This document shows, piece by piece, positions 24,182 through 33,821 of a stretch of DNA of 64,000 nt (positions within the stretch are counted from its first letter, which is position 1; each line of letters begins with the position of its first letter). This DNA is from Fontibacter flavus. Lineage in GTDB: Bacteria > Bacteroidota > Bacteroidia > Cytophagales > Cyclobacteriaceae. The notes below the pieces were generated by a model. The model had not been told where the DNA came from. It searched no databases and worked only from the letters and a program-made list of their open reading frames with translations. The translations under genes and the position numbers were made by a program. The stretch is taken from positions 59,521-123,520 of the forward strand of contig NZ_JBHLWI010000022.1 of assembly GCF_042432905.1 (NCBI RefSeq), written 5' to 3'.

Positions 24182-25530
24182 ACCGTTGATAATTTTAACT
24201 TGTTTACAGCAGCTTTAAACTGCTCTCCTCTATCTTCATAATTTTTGAAAAGATCGAAGCTGGCACAAGCTGGTGAAAGCAGCACTACATCACCTTCTTT
24301 ACCAAATTCCAATCCCCAAGAGACCGCTTCGGCAATATCTTGTGTTTCTCTTATGTCTTTAATATGACCTTGAAAGGCCGCCTTCAGCTTCTCATTATCC
24401 AAACCAAGGCAAATCAATGTTTTTACTTTATCACCAATACCAGGAATGAGAACAGAATAATCATTTCCCTTATCCACACCTCCTGCTATCCAGATCAAAG
24501 GATTGTTATATGCGCTCAATGCGTAAGCTGTTGCATCCACATTGGTCCCTTTACTGTCATTGATAAAGGTCACCCCTTGGATTGTTGCCACAGATTCCAT
24601 TCTGTGTGCTGCATTTTTGAAATCCTTCAACCCTGATTTCAGATTCTCTTCACTTACACCTGCCAAACCTGCTGCTAAAGAGGCACACATGACATTCAGC
24701 ATATTGTGGGTACCCTTTAGAATAATCCCGTCTTTTGAGATTTCAACTTTTTTTCCAAGCATGGAAAGCTGTATGGATTCCCCATCAAAATACCCTCCTC
24801 TTTCTTGGTTTGTTTTAAGGCTAAGTGAATAAGTTTCAGCCCTTAGTACAGTCGTATCGAGCCCAGCTTTCGTATATGGGTCCTCTGGAAATAAGATCGC
24901 TTTATCTTCAGTTGCCATGTTTTTAAACAGGGACATTTTGGAAGCGATATAATTTTCCATCTTGTAATCATATCTGTCCAAATGATCCGGAGTGATATTG
25001 GTAAGGATTCCAATATTTGGCTTGAATTGACGGAATCCGTCAATTTGAAAACTGCTAATTTCAAGCACCCACCATTCATGATCCTTTTCAACCAACTGTC
25101 CTGCCCAACTCTGACCGACATTTCCGCCTAAACCTACGTCAATACCGCCTTTTTGCATCAGGTGATAGGTGAGCAGGGTTGTAGTAGTTTTGCCATTCGT
25201 ACCGGTTATAGCAATCACTTTGCAATTAGAATACCTAAAAGCAAATTCCAATTCGTCTATCACTGGAATTCCTTTTTGAAGAGCTGACTTGATGATAGAC
25301 GCCTTTAATGGAATCCCTGGGCTTTTGATGATTTCGTCAGCAGAAAGGATTTCAAGCTCTGAATGCCCGCCTTCTTCAAAAGGAATCTGATGATCATTAA
25401 GGATTTTTTTTCTGGCAGCACTTATTGCTCCCATATCCGATACCCATACCGCATACCCCTTCTGCTTGGCCAGCATTGCTGCCCCTACTCCGCTTTCTCC
25501 AGCTCCCAGTATGGCTATCTTCTTATTCAT
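24178..25530 (-). CDS. murD: UDP-N-acetylmuramoyl-L-alanine-D-glutamate ligase
   Basis: Adds D-glutamate to the muropeptide precursor. The 450-residue protein starts with the GAGESGVGAAMLAKQKG loop and has the ATP site GTNGKTTTTLLTYHL near residue 112, the segment ITPDHLDRYDYKMENYIASK, and NDSKGTNVDATAYAL. It is adjacent to mraY with no gap. Confidence 0.98.
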   Translation of the reverse strand: MNKKIAILGAGESGVGAAMLAKQKGYAVWVSDMGAISAARKKILNDHQIPFEEGGHSELEILSADEIIKSPGIPLKASIIKSALQKGIPVIDELEFAFRYSNCKVIAITGTNGKTTTTLLTYHLMQKGGIDVGLGGNVGQSWAGQLVEKDHEWWVLEISSFQIDGFRQFKPNIGILTNITPDHLDRYDYKMENYIASKMSLFKNMATEDKAILFPEDPYTKAGLDTTVLRAETYSLSLKTNQERGGYFDGESIQLSMLGKKVEISKDGIILKGTHNMLNVMCASLAAGLAGVSEENLKSGLKDFKNAAHRMESVATIQGVTFINDSKGTNVDATAYALSAYNNPLIWIAGGVDKGNDYSVLIPGIGDKVKTLICLGLDNEKLKAAFQGHIKDIRETQDIAEAVSWGLEFGKEGDVVLLSPACASFDLFKNYEDRGEQFKAAVNKLKLSTV

Positions 25531-26742
25531 TTATCTCAATTTCAAAGTTGCCAAAGTAATGATGGCCAAAAGGATACCCACAATCCAAAATCTGGTAACA
25601 ATTTTGGCTTCATGGATATTTTTCTTTTGATAATGGTGGTGGAGAGGTGCCATCAGGAAGATCCTTCTTCCCTCTCCATATTTTCTTTTGGTATATTTGA
25701 AATAACTCACCTGCATAATCACAGAAAGATTTTCCACAAGGAAAATCCCACATAATACAGGGATCAATAATTCTTTTCTCAAGGTCAAGGACAAAACGGC
25801 AATTACCCCACCCAACATCAAACTTCCGGTATCACCCATAAAAACCTGGGCAGGAAATGCATTATACCAAAGGAAACCCACGCAAGCTCCTACAAATGCT
25901 GAACAGAAAATCACCAGTTCAGCAGAGTTAGGGATAAAGAATACATTGAGGTATTGGGAGAATATTGCATTACCGGAGATATAGGCAAAAATGGCTATGG
26001 TCAATCCGATTATTGCAGAAGTTCCGGCAGCTAAACCATCTATTCCATCTGTAATATTGGCGCCATTGGAAACAGCTGTGATGATGAAAATCACCAATAA
26101 AATGTACAATACCGGTGTAATATCTTCTCCCAAGAAACCTAGAAAATTCTCATAATTCAGTTCATTGTTTTTCATGAACGGAATGGTGGTCTTGGCAACT
26201 TTAACATCCTTGAAAGCTGGGGTTTCCACTACCCCCTCCTCTATGGAAACAGGGTTGGTAAATTCCCTTACCACTACATCTTCATGAAAATAGAGAGTAG
26301 CTCCCACAATGATGCCAATAGAAATCTGTCCTACGATTTTAAACCTCCCGGCCAAACCTTCCTTGTTCTTTTTGAACACTTTGATGTAATCATCCAAAAA
26401 TCCAATCCCACCTAACCAAATGGTGGTGATCAACAAAAGAATGATATAAATATTATTGACATTGGCAAAAAGCAAGGTAGGAATGATAATACCAGCCATG
26501 ATCATCAGTCCACCCATAGTCGGTGTTCCTTTCTTCTCAACCTGACCACTTAAACCAAGATCCCTGACAGTTTCTCCAATTTGCTTATTACGGATCCAAC
26601 TGATGATATTTTTACCGAAAGTAATGGTTATGATCAGAGACAACAGTGCCGCCATACCCGCCCTAAAGGAGATATAACGGAAAACCCCTGTCCCAGGAAC
26701 ATCCAAAACACTGTCCAAATACTCAAAAATAGGATATAACAT
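25531..26742 (-). CDS. mraY: Phospho-MurNAc-pentapeptide transferase MraY
   Basis: Makes lipid I on undecaprenyl phosphate. The 403-residue membrane protein has GTPTMGGLMIMAGIIIPTLLF, the catalytic GFLDDYIKVFKKNKEGL near residue 115, NGANITDGIDGLAAGTSAI near 227, and MGDTGSLMLGG. A loop insertion at about residues 155-205, with acidic and basic residues, makes it longer than E. coli MraY, as usual in this phylum. Confidence 0.98.
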   Translation of the reverse strand: MLYPIFEYLDSVLDVPGTGVFRYISFRAGMAALLSLIITITFGKNIISWIRNKQIGETVRDLGLSGQVEKKGTPTMGGLMIMAGIIIPTLLFANVNNIYIILLLITTIWLGGIGFLDDYIKVFKKNKEGLAGRFKIVGQISIGIIVGATLYFHEDVVVREFTNPVSIEEGVVETPAFKDVKVAKTTIPFMKNNELNYENFLGFLGEDITPVLYILLVIFIITAVSNGANITDGIDGLAAGTSAIIGLTIAIFAYISGNAIFSQYLNVFFIPNSAELVIFCSAFVGACVGFLWYNAFPAQVFMGDTGSLMLGGVIAVLSLTLRKELLIPVLCGIFLVENLSVIMQVSYFKYTKRKYGEGRRIFLMAPLHHHYQKKNIHEAKIVTRFWIVGILLAIITLATLKLR

Positions 26743-26744
26743 AA

Positions 26745-28208
26745 TCAGTTTTTATTTAAAAGATGGAGCATATCTTTTACCACTTCCCTGTCATCAAAAG
26801 GATGCTTTACACCCTTGATTTCCTGATAGGTTTCATGACCTTTACCTGCTATAAGAATGATATCTCCTTTCTTAGCCATGATTCCTGCTGTTTTGATCGC
26901 CTCTCTCCTATCTTCTATTATCATCGTTTTCTTTAAATCTACTGGATTGACTCCGGCTTCCATTTCCCTAAGAATTGCCATGGGCTCTTCATCTCTAGGG
27001 TTATCTGAAGTCAGGATTACTTTATCGCTGAACTGTGTGGCGATTTTAGCCATCACGGGTCTTTTTGTTTTGTCCCTGTTTCCTCCACAACCTACCAAGG
27101 TAATGACCTGCTCTCCGCCTGTCCTTACCCCTTGGATAGTTTTCAGGACATTTTCCAATGCATCTGGGGTATGGGCATAATCCACAATTGCGGTAATCCC
27201 ATAGAGGTAAATCCTATCAAACCTACCTGCTGCTCCCTGAACTTTGGAAAGCTGCATCAAAACTTCATCCTCATCTTCTCCTAATAAGACTGCAGATCCA
27301 AATACCCCCAAAAGGTTATAGGCATTAAACTCACCGATCATTCTGAACCAGATTTGTTTGTTGTTAATATCCAACTCCAACCCTTCAAGCGTATTCGAAA
27401 GCACTTTGGCCTTGAAATCTGCTGGATATTTGAGCCCAAAAGTCTGATGGGTAGCTTTACAGTTCTGCAGCATGACCATCCCCCTTTTATCATCAGCATT
27501 AACCAGTGCAAATGCTTCTTTTGGCAGATCATCAAACAACTTTTTCTTAGCCTTGATATATTCATCGAAGGTTCCGTGATAATCCAGATGATCGTGGGAA
27601 ATATTGGTAAAGACTGCACCGGCCAGATTCAGTCCAGCTATCCTCTCCTGAATAATGGCATGGGAAGAAGCTTCCATAAAACAATGGGTACAGCCTTTTT
27701 CAACCATTTTCTTGAGTAAGGATTGGATGGCAACAGCATCCGGTGTTGTATGGGTAGCAGGTATAATTTCATCGTTGATTTTGTTCTCTACAGTAGACAA
27801 CATCCCAACGTTATAGCCCATCTCCCTGAATAACTGATACAAAAGTGTGACGGTGCTGGTCTTTCCGTTAGTACCAGTCACCGCCACAAGCTTTAACTTC
27901 TCAGATGGATTTTCAAAATAATTAGACGCCATGATACCCATGGCTTTTGAGGAATTGACCACCTGAACAAAGGTGACCCCCTCTAGGATAGTTTTAGGCA
28001 GCTCTTCACAGACAACTGCTACGGCACCTTTTTCAAGTGCAAGGCCAATAAATCCATGACCATCAACCTGTGTGCCTTTCATGGCCACAAAAACAGAACC
28101 TTTGCTAACCTTACGGCTATCAAAGACAATATCTTTAACACTAACTTCCATATCACCTATGGTAGCAGTCAAAGAAACCTTATACAATATGTCCTTAAGA
28201 GCCTTCAT
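26745..28208 (-). CDS. murE: UDP-MurNAc-tripeptide ligase, meso-diaminopimelate type
   Basis: Adds the third peptide residue. The 487-residue protein has the ATP site GTNGKTSTVTLLYQL near residue 113 and HTTPDA. The diagnostic SDNPRDEEP near residue 400 carries the DNPR motif that selects meso-diaminopimelate over lysine. It follows ftsI with no gap. The expected next gene murF is missing from the cluster. Confidence 0.98.
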   Translation of the reverse strand: MKALKDILYKVSLTATIGDMEVSVKDIVFDSRKVSKGSVFVAMKGTQVDGHGFIGLALEKGAVAVVCEELPKTILEGVTFVQVVNSSKAMGIMASNYFENPSEKLKLVAVTGTNGKTSTVTLLYQLFREMGYNVGMLSTVENKINDEIIPATHTTPDAVAIQSLLKKMVEKGCTHCFMEASSHAIIQERIAGLNLAGAVFTNISHDHLDYHGTFDEYIKAKKKLFDDLPKEAFALVNADDKRGMVMLQNCKATHQTFGLKYPADFKAKVLSNTLEGLELDINNKQIWFRMIGEFNAYNLLGVFGSAVLLGEDEDEVLMQLSKVQGAAGRFDRIYLYGITAIVDYAHTPDALENVLKTIQGVRTGGEQVITLVGCGGNRDKTKRPVMAKIATQFSDKVILTSDNPRDEEPMAILREMEAGVNPVDLKKTMIIEDRREAIKTAGIMAKKGDIILIAGKGHETYQEIKGVKHPFDDREVVKDMLHLLNKN

Positions 28209-30317
28209 TTATCCTAAAATCAAATTGATCACGTTATTTTGCTGAACAGGAGAACCTGGGCTGATAGATTGATTTTTCACCCTTCCCTTACCCTGGTACA
28301 CTACTCTAAGTCCTTTGTTCTCCAATACATATAAAGCGTCCCTCAATGGCAGACCACTAACATCGGGAACAGTCGGGGAATCAGTAGGAGTAGTCTTCCA
28401 TTGAATTGACTTAATCTGCGCCACAGACTTCACCCAATTTTCACCTTGACCGCTGTAATGATTAGATATCCCAAATCGGTTACATATCATCTGCAATTCA
28501 TCTACTTTTCCGGCCTGGATATAAGGGAATTCACTGCCGTTTTGAGCCATATAATTCCCAGATGGGAATTTCTTGTTCAATTTCAGGTCCTGAGAATAAA
28601 TTTTGTCTGCAATTTCCTTGAATACCGGTGCAGAGATATCTCCCCCGTAAGCATTGAATCCTTTAGGGCTATCGATGATTACAATTGCACTGTATTTAGG
28701 ATTATCAGCGGGGAAATAACCGGCAAAAGATGTGTAATACTTTTGGGTATACCTCCCATCTATCAACTTCTGGGCAGTACCTGTTTTTCCAGCGATTCTA
28801 TAATCAGTATTGTAGACATTTCTAGCAGTTCCGTTCTTCACTACTCCTTCAAGCAATTCCTGCAACTGTTTGATCGTTTTTTCGGAGGCTATACTTTTTC
28901 TAAGAACTTCAGTTTCGAATTTCTTCTCTATCTGATTGCCTTTGGCTATAGCCTGTACGATCATAGGCCTGACCATTTTACCGTTGTTGGCCACAGCGTT
29001 GTAAAGCGTCAGGGTATGTAAAGGCGTCAACTTGGCTTCATATCCTATGGACATCCATGGCAGGGTTGTCCCATACCAATATTTCTCACCAGGCTTTTTG
29101 AAATAAGGTGCTCCTTCACCCTTGAGCTGAAACCCAATAGGCTTATCCAATCCCGCTTTTTCTATATATGCCACAAACTTTTCGGCCACATGGCCAAAAT
29201 GCTGCTCTACCAATTTTGAAATTGCCACATTAGAAGATTTTTCAAATGCCTCTTTTACAGTGATTTCTCCATAGCCACCTTGCTTTACATCCCTCATGAT
29301 GCGGTCATAGAAACGATAGGTTCCATCACCCGTATCCACTATGTCATTCAGGCTAACTTTTCCTTCTTCCAATAAAGCCAACATGCTCAGCAACTTGAAG
29401 GTGGAACCTGGCTCTGTCAACCCTTGATCACCTATGGCGAAGTTGTAGTTTTCACCATAACCATAGCCATTTTTATTCTTTTGCAGGTTTGCTATCGCTT
29501 TGATATGTCCCGTAGCGACTTCCATGACGATAACTGAACCAAATTCTGCATCCTTGCTTAACAACTGTTTCAACAAAGCAGATTCTGCTACATCCTGAAT
29601 ATTGACATCCAATGTGGTCAGGACATCAAAACCATCATCCGGCTTCACATCAGCAGCATCAAATACCGGCTTCCAAGATCCACCTGCGATTCTTTGGAAT
29701 AAGGCCTGACCATTTTTTCCTTCCAGATACTCATTAAAGCTATATTCGATTCCCACACCATAACTGTCTTCATTCAAGAACCCCACAGTCCTGCTTGCGA
29801 GGTTATTGAAAGGCCTGTATCTTTTTTCAACTTTTTCAAAAATCACTCCTCCCCCCATTCTACCGTCTCTGAAAATTGGCCAATTGGTCATTTCCTGCAT
29901 GTCCTGATAACCTATCTGCCTCCTATTGAGGATCAGATATCTTCTCTTTTGAGCTCGGGCATCAGTTATAGCTCTTTTGTATGACACAGCTGACTTATCC
30001 TTGTAATAGGATGACAATAAATAGGAAAGGGAATCGATTCCTTTTTTAAACACATCCTCTTTGGCAACCATAGGATCAATCACCACTCTGTAAAATGGCA
30101 AACTGGTTGCCAATAGGCTGCCATCGGCCGCATAAATATTTCCCCTTGTAGCATTTACTTGTCTGAACTGGAAATTGATGGATTCAGATTTGGCCTGCCA
30201 TTTCTCCCCTTCCACAAACTGCAAATGGACAACCTTATATAAGATTGTCCCGGCAAATAAGGCCACCACAATGAAGGCGATCCTTACCCGAAGCACTATG
30301 GAACGTTTGATATTCAC
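28209..30317 (-). CDS. ftsI: Septal transpeptidase FtsI/PBP3 with PASTA domain
   Basis: Penicillin-binding protein that cross-links septal peptidoglycan. The 702-residue protein has an N-terminal membrane anchor (residues 8-28), a dimerisation region, and a transpeptidase domain. The active-site Ser lies in EPGSTFKLLSM near residue 300, SSN in FEKSSNVAISKL, and the KTGTAQ triad near 507. The C-terminal 65 residues form a PASTA domain (TVPDVSGLPLRDALYVLENKGLRV), common in Bacteroidota FtsI. It overlaps ftsL by 4 bp. Confidence 0.96.
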   Translation of the reverse strand: MNIKRSIVLRVRIAFIVVALFAGTILYKVVHLQFVEGEKWQAKSESINFQFRQVNATRGNIYAADGSLLATSLPFYRVVIDPMVAKEDVFKKGIDSLSYLLSSYYKDKSAVSYKRAITDARAQKRRYLILNRRQIGYQDMQEMTNWPIFRDGRMGGGVIFEKVEKRYRPFNNLASRTVGFLNEDSYGVGIEYSFNEYLEGKNGQALFQRIAGGSWKPVFDAADVKPDDGFDVLTTLDVNIQDVAESALLKQLLSKDAEFGSVIVMEVATGHIKAIANLQKNKNGYGYGENYNFAIGDQGLTEPGSTFKLLSMLALLEEGKVSLNDIVDTGDGTYRFYDRIMRDVKQGGYGEITVKEAFEKSSNVAISKLVEQHFGHVAEKFVAYIEKAGLDKPIGFQLKGEGAPYFKKPGEKYWYGTTLPWMSIGYEAKLTPLHTLTLYNAVANNGKMVRPMIVQAIAKGNQIEKKFETEVLRKSIASEKTIKQLQELLEGVVKNGTARNVYNTDYRIAGKTGTAQKLIDGRYTQKYYTSFAGYFPADNPKYSAIVIIDSPKGFNAYGGDISAPVFKEIADKIYSQDLKLNKKFPSGNYMAQNGSEFPYIQAGKVDELQMICNRFGISNHYSGQGENWVKSVAQIKSIQWKTTPTDSPTVPDVSGLPLRDALYVLENKGLRVVYQGKGRVKNQSISPGSPVQQNNVINLILG

Positions 30318-30694
30318 TTTTTCACTTTTATTTTAACAGGTGGTTCACTGATTTCAACAATTCCCAAAGGGGCAATCTTTTTGGCTACTTCAGATTGTTT
30401 ACTGCTGAGCATATACTCAGCCTCCAAAGTGGTCACATCTGCTCTCAGGTCTTCCACCTCTCTTTGCATCACTTCAATTTTCCTGATCAGGTTTTCTGCC
30501 CTATGGTTACTCCAGATATAAATCAGGGCCAATAAGGCAACATACAAGAAAGGTGGCACGAATTTCACCGGTATCCCCTCTCCCAGAATTGATCTTACAT
30601 CAAGTTTCTCTTCAATCAGGGTAAAAATGCTTTTACCGTTCCCTTTTGGAGAAGAACTCTTACTTATCTTCTTTTTTAGAGTATTCTGGCGCAT
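30314..30694 (-). CDS. ftsL: FtsL-like cell division protein
   Basis: A 126-residue single-span protein between rsmH and ftsI, the ftsL position. It has a basic cytoplasmic tail (about 45 residues), one membrane segment (FVPPFLYVALLALIYIWS, near residues 45-62) and a short leucine-zipper coiled coil (IRKIEVMQREVEDLRADVTTLEAEYM). Sequence identity within the family is low, so the call rests on topology and position. Confidence 0.85.
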   Translation of the reverse strand: MRQNTLKKKISKSSSPKGNGKSIFTLIEEKLDVRSILGEGIPVKFVPPFLYVALLALIYIWSNHRAENLIRKIEVMQREVEDLRADVTTLEAEYMLSSKQSEVAKKIAPLGIVEISEPPVKIKVKK

Positions 30695-30696
30695 TT

Positions 30697-31602
30697 CTAC
30701 AATTTTTTGGCTATTCTCAATTTGGCACTTCGTGCCCTGTTATTCCTCTGGATTTCTTCGGCATCTGCCACCACAGCTTTTCTTGTCACCGGTTCTAGAG
30801 GTCTGATCAGGTTTCCATAAAAATCCTTTTCTACCTCACCTTGAAATTTACCCTTAGCGATAAAATTCTTCACTAACCTGTCCTCTAAGGAATGGTAGCT
30901 CATGACCACCAGTCTTCCTCCGGGCTTGAGCGCGTCCACGGTTTGAAGAAGCATTTCTTCCAAGGCTCCCATTTCATCATTTACTTCAATCCGTAAAGCC
31001 TGAAACACCTGTGCGAAATACTTGAACTCCTTGCCCCTTGGAGCAAATCGCTGAAGGAGGCTTTTAAAACTTTCCGTTGTGGAAAACGGCACCATTGCTC
31101 TTTGGGAAACTACAGCTTGGGCCAAAGTCTTGGCGTTTTTGACCTCTCCATAAATCCCAAAAATCTTATGAAGCTGACTTTCCTCATAGGTGTTCAGAAC
31201 ATCCTTAGCTGATATGCTCATGGCAGCACTCATTCGCATATCCAACTCTCCTTCAAATCTCGTGGAGAACCCTCTTTTAGGCTCATCAATCTGATGGGAA
31301 GAAATTCCCAAATCAGCAAGAATACCATCCACTTTGTCTACTCCATAGAGCCGTAAATATTTACGAAAATCCCTAAAATTGGCCTGGACAAAAGTAAACC
31401 TATCATCTTCCGGTACATTTACCTCAGCATCAGCATCTTGATCAAATCCATACAAATGCCCTTTGTCCAAGTGCTTCAGGATTTCCCTGGAATGTCCGCC
31501 CCCACCAAAAGTAAGGTCAACATAAATCCCGTTGGGATTAATAGCCAAGCCTTCAATGCAAGGGCCTAGCATCACTGGAATATGGTAAGTATGATCTGTC
31601 AT
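30697..31602 (-). CDS. rsmH: 16S rRNA (cytosine-1402-N4)-methyltransferase
   Basis: Methylates C1402 in the ribosomal P site. The 301-residue protein has HIPVMLGPCIEGL at the start, the SAM loop DLTFGGGGHSREIL near residue 30, GILADLGISSHQIDEPKRGFS, and LVVMSYHSLEDRLVKNF. It lies 2 bp after mraZ, the standard first pair of the dcw cluster. Confidence 0.98.
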   Translation of the reverse strand: MTDHTYHIPVMLGPCIEGLAINPNGIYVDLTFGGGGHSREILKHLDKGHLYGFDQDADAEVNVPEDDRFTFVQANFRDFRKYLRLYGVDKVDGILADLGISSHQIDEPKRGFSTRFEGELDMRMSAAMSISAKDVLNTYEESQLHKIFGIYGEVKNAKTLAQAVVSQRAMVPFSTTESFKSLLQRFAPRGKEFKYFAQVFQALRIEVNDEMGALEEMLLQTVDALKPGGRLVVMSYHSLEDRLVKNFIAKGKFQGEVEKDFYGNLIRPLEPVTRKAVVADAEEIQRNNRARSAKLRIAKKL

Positions 31603-31604
31603 AG

Positions 31605-32045
31605 TTATGAAAGGTATTTATCCATTAACTTGGACAATTCTTCCTGATCGACCACAACGTTTTGTTTGTATTTCTCAGGACTCCATATTTCCACAAAACC
31701 ACCGACACCAATTAGTACGGCATCTTTGTCAATTCCTGCCCATGTCATAAAAGTCTTTGGGATTAAAAAACGCCCTGCATTGTCCAACTCCACCTCAGTC
31801 ATACTTTCAAAAAAGCTACGTTTGATAAGCCTTTGTACCGGATCACGATCTGAAAGTGAACTGATCTGGTGTAAAAGTTTCTTAAACTCAACCTGGGTGT
31901 ACAACGCAAGACAGCCATCGTCTCCCTGACGTAGAACGAGCTCGGCACCATTGGATTCCGGAATTGCCGCCTTGATCTTGGCAGGCAAAGCCAGACGTCC
32001 TTTGGCATCGACTTTACATTCATACCGACTGTTGAACATTCCCAT
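31605..32045 (-). CDS. mraZ: Transcriptional regulator MraZ
   Basis: DNA-binding AbrB-like protein that controls the dcw cluster from its own promoter. The 146 residues hold two MraZ repeats with the conserved cores YECKVDAKGRLALPAKIKA (first) and VELDNAGRFLIPKTFMTWAG (second). It is the first gene of the leftward cluster. A triple 10-bp box that fits MraZ binding lies 56 bp upstream. Confidence 0.97.
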   Translation of the reverse strand: MGMFNSRYECKVDAKGRLALPAKIKAAIPESNGAELVLRQGDDGCLALYTQVEFKKLLHQISSLSDRDPVQRLIKRSFFESMTEVELDNAGRFLIPKTFMTWAGIDKDAVLIGVGGFVEIWSPEKYKQNVVVDQEELSKLMDKYLS

Positions 32046-32072
32046 GGGCTTATCTTGAGTTTGCTATAAATA

Positions 32073-32080
32073 CAAAAGTA
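32073..32080 (-). promoter_or_regulatory. -7 element of the mraZ/dcw promoter
   Basis: TACTTTTG on the minus strand matches TAnnTTTG. Its expected -33 position about 20 bp upstream falls on the left edge of the AAAGTGG operator rather than on a TTG, so activity may be set by MraZ occupancy. The start would be near 32066, about 20 nt before mraZ. Confidence 0.55.
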
Positions 32081-32100
32081 AGAAAAGCATCAACACAATC

Positions 32101-32130
32101 CACCACTTTCCCCCACTTTTCTCCACTTTT
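32101..32130 (-). promoter_or_regulatory. MraZ operator, three tandem 10-bp boxes
   Basis: On the minus strand three consecutive 10-mers, AAAGTGGAGA, AAAGTGGGGG and AAAGTGGTGG, are in perfect register. The MraZ binding site described in Mollicutes is a direct repeat of AAAGTG[T/G] with 3-nt gaps; E. coli MraZ binds TGGGN repeats at similar spacing. Spacing, copy number and position just upstream of the -7 element make autoregulation of the cluster very likely. Confidence 0.8.
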
Positions 32131-32433
32131 TTATAAAACTATTCAAAAGTTTGAATTATCACAATATTTTCTGAAAAAAATGAAGATTTTTTTACTTGAA
32201 GATCAGGCTGTTGACAAATGAATCTTGAAAATTAAAATCGCACAAAAATGTTTAAAAAAGCCATTATTTTGGTATTTTAAGCAGACTAAATTTTTGGTCA
32301 TAATCAAAAAACCAAAATTGGGGTAAAAAGTGGGAGAAATTCCCATCAATTATCAAATAATCTTTGCAGTAACAGACAACCATTATGTAAATCAGATAAT
32401 TTAAAGCATTTTGAGAACAAAAATCTTCAGTCC

Positions 32434-32464
32434 TTGTATAATAAAGATTACCCCATCATATTTG
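32434..32464 (+). promoter_or_regulatory. Promoter of the TlpA-like lipoprotein gene
   Basis: TTG (32434-32436) is followed after 20 bp by CATATTTG (32457-32464), one base off TAnnTTTG. The predicted start is about 30 nt ahead of the gene at 32504. Confidence 0.55.
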
Positions 32465-32503
32465 TAGGGAAAAAATATATCCTCAACCACATCTTCAGTT
32501 CCT

Positions 32504-33739
32504 ATGATCAGGAAAGTATCTTATTCCACCCTCACGTTACTTGCTTTCACACTGCTTTATTCTTGCGGTAAACAACAAAAAGATTTTGACATACAGGGAC
32601 AATGGCATGCACAGCTTGATATATCACCGGACATCATCCCCTTTCAAATTACCTTCAAAAAAAACAAAGAAAACTGGAGTGCTGAAATCCACAACGGAGA
32701 AGAGGTCCTTGTGTATGACGAAGTCGAACAGTCAGGAGACTCCCTGGCCATCCAAATGGGTATTTTTGATTCTGTAATCAAGGCTAAAATCCTTTCTGAA
32801 GACATGATGAGTGGTGTTTTTATAAAAAATTACTTAAATGGTTACAGCATTCCTTTCACTGCGGAAAAAACAGAAAAAAACAGGTTCAGCACCACCCTAG
32901 AACCTACCGTAGATTTTTCCGGAAGATGGAAAACCCTCTTTGTAGAAAACAGTGAAAAAAGCTATGATGCGATTGGCATCTTCGAACAGGATGGCAGCAA
33001 AATAACAGGTACATTTTTAACCAAACTTGGAGATTATCGCTTCCTTGAAGGAAATGTAGAAGGGAACACTTTTTACATGAGTGCCTTTGACGGAAGCCAT
33101 GCCTATTTTTTTATGGGCAGCATGGGAGCTGACGGTAAAATCGAGGGTAAGTTTAGAAGTGGCCCATCTTACCGGGAATCATTTACAGCCGAAAGAAATG
33201 AAGAATTCGAATTACCGGACGCCTATTCTCTCAACTATCTAAAAGAAGGATATGAAAAGCTTTCTTTCTCTTTCCCAGATGTAAATGGAAATATGATTTC
33301 CAATGAAGATGAACAATTTGAAAATAAAGTGACTTTGGTTCAATTATTCGGAACCTGGTGCCCAAACTGTATGGATGAGACAAAGTTTCTTGTTGAATGG
33401 CACAAAAAGAACCGTGACCGGGGTATTGAGATCATTGCTCTTGCATTTGAAAGCAAACCCGATTTTGAATATGCCAGCAATAGAGTGAAAAAGACTATTG
33501 AAAGGATGGGTGCAGAATATACCTTTCTAATAGCCGGAGAAAGCAATAAGGAAAAAGCCTCTCAGTCCTTACCTGCTCTCAATCAAGTAGTAGCCTTTCC
33601 AACTTTGATCTACATGGACAAAAAAGGGAATGTGAGGCATATACATACCGGATTTAATGGTCCGGGAACAGGCGTCTATTATGAAAAGTGGATAGAAGAA
33701 CATGAAGCAGTAATCACGGAGCTATTGCAGGAAAATTAA
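32504..33739 (+). CDS. TlpA-like thioredoxin-family lipoprotein
   Basis: A 411-residue exported protein. The signal peptide ends in a lipobox (LLYSC, near residues 17-21). The first 230 residues are beta-rich and unlike any enzyme I recognise, similar in plan to the DUF4369-type region of Bacteroidota TlpA proteins. The last 160 residues are a thioredoxin fold with the redox motif WCPNC (Cys near residues 286 and 289). It probably reduces or oxidises disulfides at the cell surface. It is flanked by its own promoter and terminator. Confidence 0.85.
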   Translation: MIRKVSYSTLTLLAFTLLYSCGKQQKDFDIQGQWHAQLDISPDIIPFQITFKKNKENWSAEIHNGEEVLVYDEVEQSGDSLAIQMGIFDSVIKAKILSEDMMSGVFIKNYLNGYSIPFTAEKTEKNRFSTTLEPTVDFSGRWKTLFVENSEKSYDAIGIFEQDGSKITGTFLTKLGDYRFLEGNVEGNTFYMSAFDGSHAYFFMGSMGADGKIEGKFRSGPSYRESFTAERNEEFELPDAYSLNYLKEGYEKLSFSFPDVNGNMISNEDEQFENKVTLVQLFGTWCPNCMDETKFLVEWHKKNRDRGIEIIALAFESKPDFEYASNRVKKTIERMGAEYTFLIAGESNKEKASQSLPALNQVVAFPTLIYMDKKGNVRHIHTGFNGPGTGVYYEKWIEEHEAVITELLQEN

Positions 33740-33750
33740 AACTTGAAAAC

Positions 33751-33781
33751 AAAAAAGGGAGCAAGATTTGCCCCCTTTTTT
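33751..33781 (+). terminator. Terminator between convergent genes
   Basis: AAAAAAGGG-A-GCAA pairs with TTGC-C-CCCTTTTTT, so the hairpin has an A tract on one side and a T tract on the other. It can act for the lipoprotein gene (plus) and the polyprenyl synthase gene (minus). Confidence 0.85.
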
Positions 33782-33821
33782 GTTTCATTCTGCAGCGCTA
33801 AGCATCTAAGCTTTTAACAGA

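Larger units (their letters stand above)
32046..32503. other. Intergenic region between mraZ and the thioredoxin lipoprotein gene
   Basis: A 458-bp A/T-rich stretch without a credible gene. It holds the mraZ promoter and operator at the left and a rightward promoter at the right. The middle, about 32140-32430, shows only poly-A/T tracts and one further AAAGTGGGAG on the plus strand at 32327. Confidence 0.7.

Noticed and set aside
32327..32346. Additional MraZ box AAAGTGGGAG on the plus strand
   Set aside because: A single copy without tandem repeats, about 200 bp from the promoter; the site could arise by chance in this A-rich DNA.
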